The notes beneath the pieces were generated by a model. The model saw only the letters and a program-made list of their open reading frames with translations. It was not told the DNA's origin and made no database searches. This document shows, in pieces, positions 55,073 through 64,000 of a stretch of 64,000 nucleotides of DNA. The DNA comes from Teratosphaeria epicoccoides. Taxonomy: Eukaryota > Ascomycota > Dothideomycetes > Mycosphaerellales > Teratosphaeriaceae. The stretch lies in the NCBI GenBank assembly GCA_021401465.1, contig JADDMT010000105.1, positions 1-64,000 on the forward strand, given 5' to 3'. The position numbers and the translations under genes are program-made. Within the stretch, counting starts at the first letter, position 1. Every line of letters begins with the position of its first letter.

Positions 55073-56741
55073 CTAGCTCAAGTCGACGTTGAACTTCCAT
55101 TTATCTGTACGAATGGTCAGTTTGGATTTCCTGCAGCCGAAGCAGAGCAGAACTCAGAGAGAGCTTACCAGCCTTCAGGTCCTTCGCCGTTTCGTCCAGC
55201 AAGAGAACCCTGCGCCTCATGCAATATGTCGTTTTGTCCATCATTTCCACCTTCAACTGGGCCAGTTGATCGGTCGGCTTCTCGAACATTTCTGACAAGT
55301 TCTCCACAGCCATCTCCAAGTCCTTCTGGTTGTCCTCGAAAATCTCCGTAAGATTGTTGCGCTGAAGGTAGTAGGCAAATGCATACGTCCACTTTAGAGT
55401 CTGTCTGCACTGCTGCAGAGCCTGAGAGGCCGACTCCAAAAACTGCACCTCAATCCAGCTCATGCCGGAAGATGCTTGCAGAAGCTGCATCTTCTTCTCA
55501 GTCTTGTGGAAGATGTCCTTGTCGAGCTTGGCGGACTGCTCGTGGTTGGCGTAGCGGTTGTAGTAGTGCAGATAACGCTCGAGAGACTGCCTGCTTCTAG
55601 CCTGAGCATCTCTGGCATCCGATCCAGATTTCTCCTCGAATCGATTGCAGTTGTACCTGAATCATTTGTCAGTCGACTCTACTTACATGTGAGCTCGAGA
55701 TCCGACTCACCAGCTAGTGCCATGTTCTGACCACACACCCATACACATCCAGCAGAATTCATGCCTGCACTTGCGACAAGTCATGTGGTTGCATCCACCA
55801 TTCTTCTCAATGGTTGAGTTGCACTTCGGGCACTCCTTTGTGTTGGCGGAGATCCAATTGGCGGTCTCAGAATCGTCCTCGCACTTCTTCAGCCACTTCT
55901 TCACCAGACTGCACGGACACGGCTGATGATCTGGCTGTCCGCATCCGAAACAGAATGAGTGCCTGCAGTCGCAATGCACAGTCGGTACGATCCGGTTGAG
56001 ATCGCGGTTTTTAACGCCGCATTCGACGGCATACACGCAGTTCGGCGCAGGACACCACTTAAGAGATTCCTTGTCGTCTACATAGGTACGCATCAGCAGC
56101 TCGTGATAGCGGTCTCTGATGTCGGAGTTCACCAGCAGATCGAGTGACTTGGCGTCGATGATTTTGTTACAACCATCGCCGGGGCACTTGATACGAGCTG
56201 CCTCGCCTTCTTCCTTGATTTTCTGGTAGAGGTACTGTTTGTAGCACATCACGCAGAAGCGGTGACTGCAGTTCATGGCAAAGCTTTCCAACCCAGGGTC
56301 GTCCTCGCAGCAGATCTCGCACGCAAAGCCGTCAATAACCTCTACTCTCGGTGGATTGCGGCTGATGTCCTGGCCTAACCCGGCCTTGTCGAGCACGTCT
56401 TCCTGGTTATCCATATACTGTTCGATGAGCCTCTCTTTGTTCCACCTGCCGTACCGCAGCAGGATTGCGGTGGCTTCTGTAGGCTGCTCGATGAGGTTCG
56501 CCACGTCCGCAACCTGACGGTCTTGATGTCCCTGAATGTCTGCCGGACTATACACGGTGAAGTCGACCTCGTATGCCTTCCTCTTCGGTGTCACGTCATC
56601 CTTCTGTGTGTCGAACGCCGCCTCGTCGTCCTGAAAGTCGTCCAAATCGGAATCTGCCGCCCCAAAATCGACGCTACTGTTCATCTCGGCGTCCAGCTCG
56701 ACGCTGGACGCGACGCTGTTGAAGTCATCGTCCGAGTCCAT
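55073..56741 (-). CDS. Ariadne-type RBR E3 ubiquitin ligase
   Basis: RING-between-RING ligase that passes ubiquitin through a catalytic cysteine. Exons 56741-55711, 55656-55169, 55104-55073 (introns GTGAGT...TCAG and GTAAGC...ACAG); 516 aa. An acidic N-terminus and a UBA-like region (ILLRYGRWNKERLIEQYMDN) precede RING1 (FACEICCEDDPGLESFAMNC to KCPGDGC), the IBR (KWCPAPNCVYAVEC to CPCSLVKKWLKKCEDD) and RING2 (CPKCNSTIEKNGGCNHMTC, with the active-site Cys expected in NHMTC, then RHEFCWMCMGVWSEHGTSWY). The Ariadne domain follows: LERYLHYYNRYANHEQSAKL, FLESASQALQQCRQTLKWTY, AYYLQRNN. It ends KWKFNVDLS. The frame is also open upstream of this ATG (see findings). Confidence 0.95.
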
Positions 56742-57690
56742 ACCCTTGTCCGAGCCCAGCGTCTGCGGGGTCGCTGGGAGGTCCTTCTCGCGCTCGCTGC
56801 CAGTCAGGTGAGAGAGCTTGGAGGCTTTGCGGGCTTCGTGCGTTGGCAGAGAGTATGAGAAGTGGTTGGCGTCGGTGTCAAGCTCACGCTTGCGCTTGGG
56901 AGGCGTGGTGACGGTAGGGCTGCTTGGTCAGAAGACCAAAGCAGCTCGCTCGGCGTTAGTGTCGGACTTCTGGTGTACGTGAGCGTAGAGATATTCGGAC
57001 GAGAAGCGAAGACGGATCAAGTGGAAGCACGTTGGATGCGGGGTTTGTATGAACGACTGTTTCTAGCAGGTCGTGGCAAGGCAGCGCTTCAGAGCAGGGC
57101 GTCCAGGCGGTGATGAAGTTGGATGTGGAAGAGTTGTAACTGGTCCGAAGGTTCGCCGTTTCCGGAAGATGTCGCGGATGGTCCCCTTAGCGCGTCTGAT
57201 GAATTGGTCCTTTTTCACGTGCATGATAAAGGCGGCTGCATTTACCCAAGATGAGTACCAGGGATTGGAAAGAACTCAGGCGGTACAGGCAGCTCTACTG
57301 TCACGTGCTGTGACTAAGACAGCACCGACGAAAGGTATACCAGGCTGCACTCTTGCCTTGCCGTGCCGGTCGGTATGCTCATCTCTGTTATGAGAATAGC
57401 CTCCACGAACATTTCGAAGCATTGATATCTCGCACATCAAATAGCCTCTGCACTGCTTGAGGCAACGATCCTGTCTTCTCGAAGAGACGGGATCAGTCTA
57501 TGTGAACACCATACAGGCGCTCTCTGACTTTCGAAATGAATAGATTATCGGCCCAGCACACATTCACCAGACGTGCACATCGTAAACAGCGCCATGCTAT
57601 GCAACATAGACTTGCGTCACGCCGCATCCAGTTCTCCACCTGCGCCTTCCGTGCTCATATGGTACAGCTCGATTTTGTCCGATTCTAGAA
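56742..57690. other. Intergenic, about 950 bases
   Basis: Between the RBR ligase start and the lectin-receptor 3' end, both minus strand. Its first 175 bases (to about 56919) are open and coding-like in the RBR frame; nothing else was recognised. Confidence 0.5.
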
Positions 57691-59077
57691 CTACAAGTAT
57701 TTTTTCGGCATGCTGTTTCGCCTACGCTTGTAAATGACAAAAGCGGCCGCCAAAGCCAGCTGCACGGCAACAATCACGCCAACGAAGACACCCATTCGAG
57801 GCGCGGTGCCATGAATAACTAGACGCCATGTCAGCACATTACCACAAGAAGACCGGACGGGAACGCATACTTGTCTTGACAGTGTTAGGCAGATGCTCCG
57901 AAACCGTGCCTCTAATTCCCTCAACCGCCATTTGCAAATTACTGATGTGCTCAGCGTAATCCTTACCCTCGATATCTCTTTGAATCTGTTGTACCGTCCG
58001 CTCGATAGCTTCGACCTTTCGCTTCAGGTCCGCGACATCGCCAGCAGTCAAGGTCTGCGGTGAAGCAGGAATGGAGCCAATGATATGCCTCTGCATGTCC
58101 TCCAGCTTGCCATCAATCTTTCGGCTGATGCTGTCGAGCTCGGCGAATATGTTGGCGGTTTGGTGTGTCATGCCTTGCAGCCTGTTGTGCAAGTCCTCGA
58201 ACTGCGCGTCCGTGCCTTTGATCTCTTCAGCACTCCTGTCTGCCATTAATTCAGGACTGCTGGGAAGGCGATCGAGCTTCTGGAGTGTAGGCTGTTGGGC
58301 TTGTTGTAGTGGCGGCTGGTTTGGTTGTTGTTGCTGTTGCTTGCCTGAGTCGGCACTGTAGACCGCGAATTTGAAAATTTCAAAGGAATCTGGATTATCT
58401 CCTGTTGCAGCTGTGATACCATAGAAGTAGCCTGCTGGCAATTGGACCTTGTCCGTCTTGAAGCACTCCCTGTCGTCTACCGAGACTGTCAAGCCGTTCT
58501 GGTGCTCGATGCGAATCTTGCTTGGCCGCCCGAGATTTCGGTAGCTGTAGTCGCAGTGGCCAAATGCAAGAGGCGCCGGATTGCTGTAAATAGCATAGTC
58601 CTTCTCACCATCATTCAAAAATCCTCTCACTTTGCCGCCATTGCCGCCATACTGGTCCAGCACAATCGCAAGTCCGTCCCATCTGCCCACTGTACTTATT
58701 GTATGTCTGTCCACTGCATGCTTATCCTTCACAAACCAAATGTTCAGACTGCCGGTCTCCAACAGGTTACCTGCAGACTGGTCCTGGCCTGTTGCCCTGA
58801 ACTCGAACTCTGCAGACCAAGCCGATGATGATGCCGATGCGTCGCTCCAAGCTGCTCCCTTTGCGTGGCCCGGCAATGGAGGGGTGAGGATGAAATGGTC
58901 ACTCAAGATTTGGATGTGATGGTTCTCGCTACTGACTGACCAGCCTGGTATGCCTCTGCCATTTGGTGACAATTGTCCATCGTGGCCAAATGACAAGTCC
59001 CTCATGATGACCTGAGCCGAGGCGTATGTGGCTAGCGAGAGCCATGGTAGGCGCCGTGATAGCTGTATGCCGCGCAT
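57691..59077 (-). CDS. L-type lectin cargo receptor (Emp47/ERGIC-53 type)
   Basis: Type I membrane protein cycling between ER and Golgi to export glycoproteins. Exons 59077-57871 and 57818-57691 (intron GTATGC...CTAG); 444 aa. A signal peptide (RRLPWLSLATYASAQ) is followed by the lectin domain: RDLSFGHDG, IPGWSVSSENHHIQILSDHF, LETGSLNIWFVKD, GLAIVLDQYGGNGGKVRGFL, NDGEKDYAIY, IRIEHQNGLTVSVDDRECFK, YFYGITAATGDNPDSFEIF. A Gln-rich linker and a heptad-rich coiled coil (about residues 285-390) precede one TM helix, VGVIVAVQLALAAAFVIY. The cytosolic tail KRRRNSMPKKYL ends in KKYL, a KKXX COPI retrieval signal. Confidence 0.94.
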
Positions 59078-59673
59078 GGTGTGTGTGAACCCCAAGGTCG
59101 ACCTTGCTCTTGCATGTATCCAATGCTTTTTCCAGCGCTAAGCACCGCGCACGTGCCCTGGGATCAGGGCTGCCACTCTCTCAATCAGGGCAAGGTACCT
59201 TTCAAGCAGGTGCAAGAGGTGAGAGCTTTCCTGGTCAATTATCTCTCTTTCTTGAATCTGTCTTTGACAGCACCAATGGCTGCCACGATGATCCAACCTA
59301 CGACCACCAACGAAACAATGTTTCTCACTTCTTTGGCGACACTGATTGCCGAATCCGAGAAGCTGAAAGTATGCAAATGATTGATAGCGCCGGAATGTTG
59401 TGCTGCGAGTGCAAAAGTCTCCATGTCCTATGAAACTTGTCTATTCGAAGGAGCTTCAGTTAGCCCCAGGCAGGCGAAAGTGCGACCGGGGTACGAAGCA
59501 GTCAGCCGTTACATGCAGTGAAGCAAAATCATATTCTACAGCTTGTTCAAGCAGCCATATAACTTTAAACAGGCTTGCAGCGATGATTGTGGCTAATAAT
59601 TGAAGGTCGGGTGTTATAGGTAAAGTTACAAGGCTTTTCCTTTTAATTTTCAAAGGCACATCCTGATGCACCT
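59078..59673. other. Intergenic, about 600 bases
   Basis: Between the lectin receptor start and the PTH11-like gene 3' end, both minus strand. No feature was recognised. Confidence 0.5.
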
Positions 59674-60995
59674 TTATTGCTTCTCGGCCACCAACGGCGG
59701 CATCGCTAGGCTCAGCTCCATTTGCTGGGCTTGATCTGCTGACTGCTCACTCTCATGAGATACAGATGCGTTGCCGTCTCGCGATATATCGTCAGACTTC
59801 AATGCCTCGATGCTCTCGGACTCCACATCTGCTTCGCAGAGATGCCCCTCATGAGATAATTCTGCCCTTCGGCTGTGCTGCCGCGCTCGTCTTTCAGGTG
59901 TCTCACGTGGTGTTTCCAAGGTGCCCAATCGATGGTGATACGGTCGAATGGGCGGTATTGAGCCGATCCGCCTCGACTTGCTGCAACAGCTGCGGAGAAG
60001 AGGCCTCAAGGTTGGCAGGCAAGCGCAGATAATGCCGATGTTCTGCTCAACGGACGACCACACGCCGCTATCGACAAGATCGTACGTCGGATCTGTAATG
60101 TGAGAGATCTGAGATATTTGCGCTAACCGGAAGATCGAAGCAAGACAGGCACTGCAGATATCGTCAGTCCGCGCCCGTCTCCAAGGATTTTCTGGATGTA
60201 CGAGCTCACAATGCGCCGACAGCAAAGATGCCAGAAATCGTCAGCTTTTGCTTGAGCTTCAGATCCAGGTTCCAGACAATGGGTAAGGGCAGTGCCCAAA
60301 CCAAGATGTCCATCAACAGGTTGATGATGCCATTCCATCGGAAAAACCGCATCTCGGCAATACATCTTCCTGGCTGATTCTTTTTCCAGAAGTATGATAC
60401 AGGTCGACAGCCAGCTACCGCCAGACAGACGCATACGATGAAGTATACCACTACTAGGGCTTCGGCAATACATATGGCGAGCTTAAATTTACCGTAAGCA
60501 CCGAAAAGCCTGTTGTAGAGCAGGAGGATGGACGTCTTTGTAAGTACAGCAGTAATGTAGTATGTTAAGGTGATCGCCAGAAAGCTCTGCAAGTAATCAG
60601 CACCTCTGCCGAGAGCCGTGCTGCTCGCAAAAGGGTCGCACCTTTTGTAACTCCTCAACTTCAACTCCATGCAGGTCACTTGCATGATATCCAAATCCGT
60701 CGTTCATGAGTTCGTAAAAGCGGTCTGCCGCCATAGCCCAGGCTGTAATCTGTTCCAAGATCAGCCATTGCGCCTATAACATATACAATAATGTCATGTC
60801 TATGGTGTCATGCAGCTTTGGACGTACTAGAGCAGCTAGAATGGTCCAGTCATCGGCGAGCTGGCCAAGCCTGGCGGTCCGCCGGGCGATAAACCTCGCT
60901 CCAACTGCGAGAGTGGCCGGCACAATGGTTATGATCACGCCAAGCCATACGTGCCAACTTATAGGTCCAGCCATGCCGATTTCCAGCAGGTTCAT
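59674..60995 (-). CDS. PTH11-like rhodopsin-fold integral membrane protein
   Basis: Seven-helix fungal membrane protein of the family often called PTH11-type receptors; the ligand is unknown and this copy lacks an N-terminal CFEM domain. Exons 60995-60828, 60773-60642, 60586-60210, 60151-59674; 384 aa. Introns are GTACGT...ATAG, GTGCGA...GCAG and GTGAGC...GCAG. Family blocks are VGARFIARRTARLGQLADDW (TM1-2), GFGYHASDLHGVEVEELQK, SFLAITLTYYITAVLTKTSI (LLLYNRLFG follows), FRWNGIINLLMDILVWALPL, SGIFAVGAFACLASIFRL, the highly conserved DPTYDLVDSGVWSSVEQNIG and IICACLPTLRPLL. The cytosolic tail is rich in Glu, Ser and Arg. A repeat element begins about 300 bases upstream and may affect its promoter. 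Confidence 0.9.
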
Positions 60996-61292
60996 AGAAG
61001 CCGCGACTCCCTCCGGCGTTCAGATTGAGCGTGCTGAGCATTGCAAGCCATGTTTCTTGCGGACCGTGCCAGCAACGTGATCGGCCAAAGCACTGCTTTG
61101 TGCTATGGACATCGATCCCACGCCAATTGCTGACACACCAAGCACCTAAACCCAGTAGTAGAGAGGTAGGGATCCAGAGGACGATCATGATCTCGCCGCC
61201 GGGCGCGTGATAGCAGGTCGCGACCATCCCCTAGCATCGGAGAGTTTGATGCCTGTGTAGTAGTTGTGCAGCGCTTCCCGACACCAAGAGAA

Positions 61293-61813
61293 TAAACACC
61301 TTTTGCAGCGTCTGCAAACCTCTGCTAACAGCACCTTGCAGACCCTGTGTTATTGCTAATATTAGTCGCATGCTTTAATAGTCCGTGGATAGTCCTTGGA
61401 GCGTGTTATTATCGCGTTGTAATTAGACGCGTGTGTTATAGCACACGCGCCTAGGACCTTTATCCACCTACTAGCTATTAACACCACCTATTATAATCGA
61501 TACTAACATGGCTCTGCCACGCGATATCGGAGTTGCCTGGGACTAGTCTTCCATGTCGTCAATTGCTACTAACAGAGCGGGATGTTAGTATAATAGGACC
61601 CATCCACCTACCCCCTCACCTAGTCTGAGGTCGGATGACTCCCTATTACTCAGCAGCGCTATACCGCTTTCGGCGTCTTCGAGGCCTTGCAGACGGTCTG
61701 CAAGGCCTTGAAGACGATTACAATTAGAAATCTAATAAGCACCTACCAGTATACCAGTAATAGTAAAGCAGGGTCTGCTTGAAGAGGTTTGCAGACGTTG
61801 CAAAAGGTGTTTA
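61293..61813. mobile_element. Inverted-repeat element, copy 1 (521 bp)
   Basis: The left end TAAACACCTTTTGCAGCGTC and the reverse complement of the right end TAAACACCTTTTGCAACGTC match almost perfectly over about 31 bases (continuing TGCAAACCTCT), then again at a subterminal GCAGACCCTG. The interior is AT-rich with no coding capacity and includes a palindrome at 61674-61716. A convincing target-site duplication is not visible; TA flanks are possible. The same ends occur at 63587-63807, so this is a repeat family, probably a non-autonomous DNA transposon. Confidence 0.75.
61674..61716. repeat. Near-perfect 43-bp palindrome
   Basis: CGTCTTCGAGGCCTTGCAGAC is followed at once by GGTCTGCAAGGCCTTGAAGACG, giving arms of 21-22 bases with one mismatch and essentially no loop. 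It lies inside element copy 1, and its core GGCCTTGCAGAC resembles the subterminal motif of copy 2. Confidence 0.85.
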
Positions 61814-62404
61814 ATAGCAGAAGCTGCGATCGTCGAGGTCGATACCACTTGATTAGTCAGCTGTGTCGTTCGTATATCATGTTCCACACCTCCATTCACA
61901 CCTAACGTTCTCAGAAAATTCTTATTTGGAATCCATATCAATACTACGTTGCTTGTCAAACGTCCCATCATTGGCATCATTAATCTTTTGATCTATCAAT
62001 CTGTCGGTTGAATACAGGATGCAGGAGTCACTGCGTCGAGTTGTCCGGTACTGCCAAAGCTCAGCCACCACAATTTCGAATTGAATGATGCCGCCCATGA
62101 TGCTCTTGCATTTGGGCAAGAGACGGGCTGATCACAGGAGCGCCGAGCATTTGATCTTCCTGCGGAATCCCACAGCCATGTCCGCTTGCTCCATTGCTAC
62201 ATACGTGTAACCCGGAGACCGCAGCGACTTTGCGCGAATTTTCCAAGCTGCGGAGATTGTGCGATTCGATTAGGCAGCTCAACCTCGTCGATAACCTCCT
62301 CTTTGCACAATTCGCAAACAGCTCCTAAAATGATGACAGGGTCGTTGGCGCAACACCTTCGAGCAGTCCCCAGCCATTAACCCTGCACCAAAATATAGGG
62401 CAAG

Positions 62405-64000
62405 ATGGTCAGTTCGAATTTACGCTGAACTATCACTGCGGTTGCTCTCTACGCATTTTGCTGGCTCACGACAAGCACGTTGGGCGTTGGCTTCATCTTC
62501 GATCAGCAGACTCCCAACGGACGACCACTGGTATCTAGCGTTCTCGGGGTCATTGGAACGAATGCAACATATGGCTATGTTGTGGTTGGAGGACGCACGG
62601 TCGGCCTCGCGATCGCCAGGCGCCTGGTTGCCGCCAATCTGAGCGTCGCAGTGCTTGAGGCTGGAGGGTTCCACAAGACGGACAACAGCAACCTCAGCAT
62701 TGTCACGGGCTATGCTACCTACTATACAGGCTCTGATCCGGAGGACACACAACCTTTGATACACTGTGGCATCTCCACTCACATGCAAGCCGCCCCTATA
62801 AACCGCACCCAGCACTATGCTCGCGGGAAGACTCTTGGCGGCTCATCGGCCAGGGACTACTTCTTGTACCAAAAACCGACGATCGGCAGTATGGATCAAT
62901 GGGCTGAGAGGGTCGGAGATGGTTGACTTTCGACAACCTGTTACCGTACTACAAGGGAGCGGTCAACTTGATTGGAACAAACGCGACGCTTTACATAAAC
63001 TCCAGCAACCCCCAAAATCTCAGCTCGTTTGAGTCTTCAGGAAGACCCGTTCAAGTTAGCTTCTCGAATGCAGTAGATTCCCTCCGTACTTAGGCAAGGT
63101 TGGCATTCATCATCGATGGCCTTAGCAGCCGCAATCTTTTGGGCTCGGCGTACGCCGGTCTTACCATCGACCTTGAGACTGGGTACAGATCCTGCGCGGA
63201 AGCTTCGTATCTTGAATCGGCTCTCAACGATTGCGGCGCACCCAACATGTACAGACCCTTTGCAAGATCGTACGAAATGTGGGTCCTTTTGCAAGGTCCG
63301 TAGAACACATAGGACCGCATAGATTTTTACGATTAAGCTACTCTTACTTAGCTTAGGGGGTTGAAATAGGTCAATCGTGACCCATAGAGCAGTCGGTGGG
63401 GAGACACTGCGGCTGCCTAAGATCCAGGCAGGTAAGCATGGTGCTCGTAGTTGCCAAGCCGATGTTAGAGTTAACGTACGGATGTGCGAACAGTCTGTAC
63501 AAGCAGACGCTTGGCGCCAGGATTCTGTTTAATGGCACGACTGCTGTCGGTGTGCAGGCCATCACAGCAGGCAGCTTTGGCACTCCAAACACCTTTTGCA
63601 ACGTCTGCACCCTTCCGGATGGCTCTGTAGACTGCAAGGCCATGCAGACCCTAAATTCGGTATAGCTCTGCTATTCGGAGCAATTAACGCGTCTATTTTC
63701 GTGTAAAGTGCCTGCGTGAGATGTAACTTCCTGTGACTCTCAGGGTCTGCAAGGCCGTCTGCAATGGGATCTGCAAAGCTACCCTACAAGGATTGCAAAA
63801 GGTGTTTACCGTCAGTCAATTTCACCTTTGCGGCACTGAAGGAAATGATCGTGGCTGCAGGTGCCTTCAAATCACCACAGTCATACCTCATGTTGTCGGG
63901 CAACGGCAACTGCACGGAGCTTGCAGCCTTCGCGATCGACTGCGTTTCTGACCTGCCTGGGGTAGGTCATGACATGCAGTCAATAATGTCCTCACCAGCT
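62405..64000 (+). pseudogene. GMC oxidoreductase pseudogene, disrupted and running off the window
   Basis: Homology to FAD-dependent glucose-methanol-choline oxidoreductases runs in pieces from ATG 62405. After a secretory-looking start (TITAVALYAFCWLTT) come the FAD fold YGYVVVGGRTVGLAIARRL, RGKTLGGSSARDYFLYQKPT, TFDNLLPYYKGAVNLI, GSAYAGLTIDLETGYRS, SLYKQTLGARILFNGTTAVG and ALKEMIVAAGAFKSPQ. Lesions are a TGA at codon 8 (62426), a frameshift giving TGA at 62924, TAG at 63091 where the family has Trp, about 230 bases of unrelated sequence near 63225-63455, and an inverted-repeat element at 63587-63807. The first two Gly of the FAD motif are followed by Arg (GGRTVG) rather than Gly. The 3' end lies beyond the window. 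Confidence 0.85.
63587..63807. mobile_element. Inverted-repeat element, copy 2 (221 bp), inside GMC pseudogene
   Basis: The left end AAACACCTTTTGCAACGTCT and the reverse complement of the right end AAACACCTTTTGCAATCCTT share the first 15 bases. Both arms carry a subterminal GGCC(A/T)TGCAGACCCT. The ends match those of the 521-bp element at 61293-61813, but the interior differs and is shorter. Flanking coding homology (up to about VQAITAGSFGTP on the left, NFTFAALKEM on the right) resumes in compatible order, which shows it as an insertion in a former gene. Confidence 0.75.

Larger units (their letters stand above)
60996..62404. other. Repeat-bearing, gene-free region
   Basis: About 1.4 kb with an inverted-repeat element at 61293-61813 and AT-richer, degenerate sequence on both sides. 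No gene was recognised. Confidence 0.6.

Noticed and set aside
61000..61227. Extra N-terminal exon of the PTH11-like gene
   Set aside because: The minus-strand frame here has Cys and Trp residues but no CFEM pattern and no usable splice into the first TM exon; the ATG at 60995 already gives a family-typical start.

Overview
The window looks like nuclear DNA of a filamentous ascomycete (Pezizomycotina). The evidence is short GT-AG introns of roughly 50-80 nt with CTGAC/CTAAC-type branch sites, compact single-exon and few-exon genes on both strands, and fungal-restricted families: a PTH11-like receptor, a Zn2Cys6 factor, a CVNH protein and fungal-type GH47. A Dothideomycete is my best inference, but no marker gene here proves it. 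The window opens with a 26-base poly-C run, which suggests a contig edge.

Layout. 1-5.7 kb: C-terminal part of an Mpv17-family protein, a C-rich stretch with no secure gene, glucokinase (-) and a DUF1772 membrane protein (+). 6.4-16.9 kb: fimbrin (-), an unknown protein (-), a dienelactone hydrolase with two micro-exons (+), GINS subunit Sld5 (-), an acyl-CoA/4-coumarate-CoA-type ligase (-) and a conserved two-TM protein of unknown role (+). 18.6-32.2 kb: a Mep-type ammonium transporter, a GNAT acetyltransferase, 6-phosphogluconate dehydrogenase, an LSM12 homologue (all +), nucleolar FKBP (-), a 3-hydroxyacyl-CoA dehydrogenase-like enzyme (+), a secreted cysteine-containing protein (-) and an acidic unknown (-). 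33-43.4 kb: mitochondrial ABC exporter Atm1 (+), a possible J-domain gene remnant, GH47 alpha-mannosidase (-), complex I 24-kDa subunit (+) and a copper amine oxidase ending in a peroxisomal SRL signal (+). 45-61 kb: a Zn2Cys6/AT-hook regulator (+), a 2.5-kb gene-free block carrying a MITE, a CVNH protein (+), an unknown (-), Surf6/Rrp14 (+), an Ariadne-type RBR ubiquitin ligase (-), an L-type lectin cargo receptor with a KKXX tail (-) and a PTH11-like receptor (-). 61.2-64 kb: a degenerate, repeat-rich end with two copies of a small inverted-repeat element and a broken GMC oxidoreductase.

Most genes are unlinked housekeeping functions in cytoskeleton, ribosome biogenesis, replication, pentose phosphate pathway, complex I and Fe-S export; I see no secondary-metabolite cluster. 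The only suggestive functional neighbours are the copper amine oxidase and the Zn2Cys6 regulator 1.7 kb downstream.

The most unusual signals are: (i) a 307-bp inverted-repeat element with perfect 8-bp target-site duplications (47,922-48,244); (ii) a second inverted-repeat family at 61,293-61,813 and 63,587-63,807, the latter copy sitting inside the GMC pseudogene; (iii) an intron in the complex I 24-kDa gene whose only canonical acceptor removes a 2Fe-2S cysteine ligand; (iv) a transmembrane-containing open extension upstream of glucokinase. All gene models were spliced by eye from sequence and protein-family knowledge, so exon edges should be treated as predictions.
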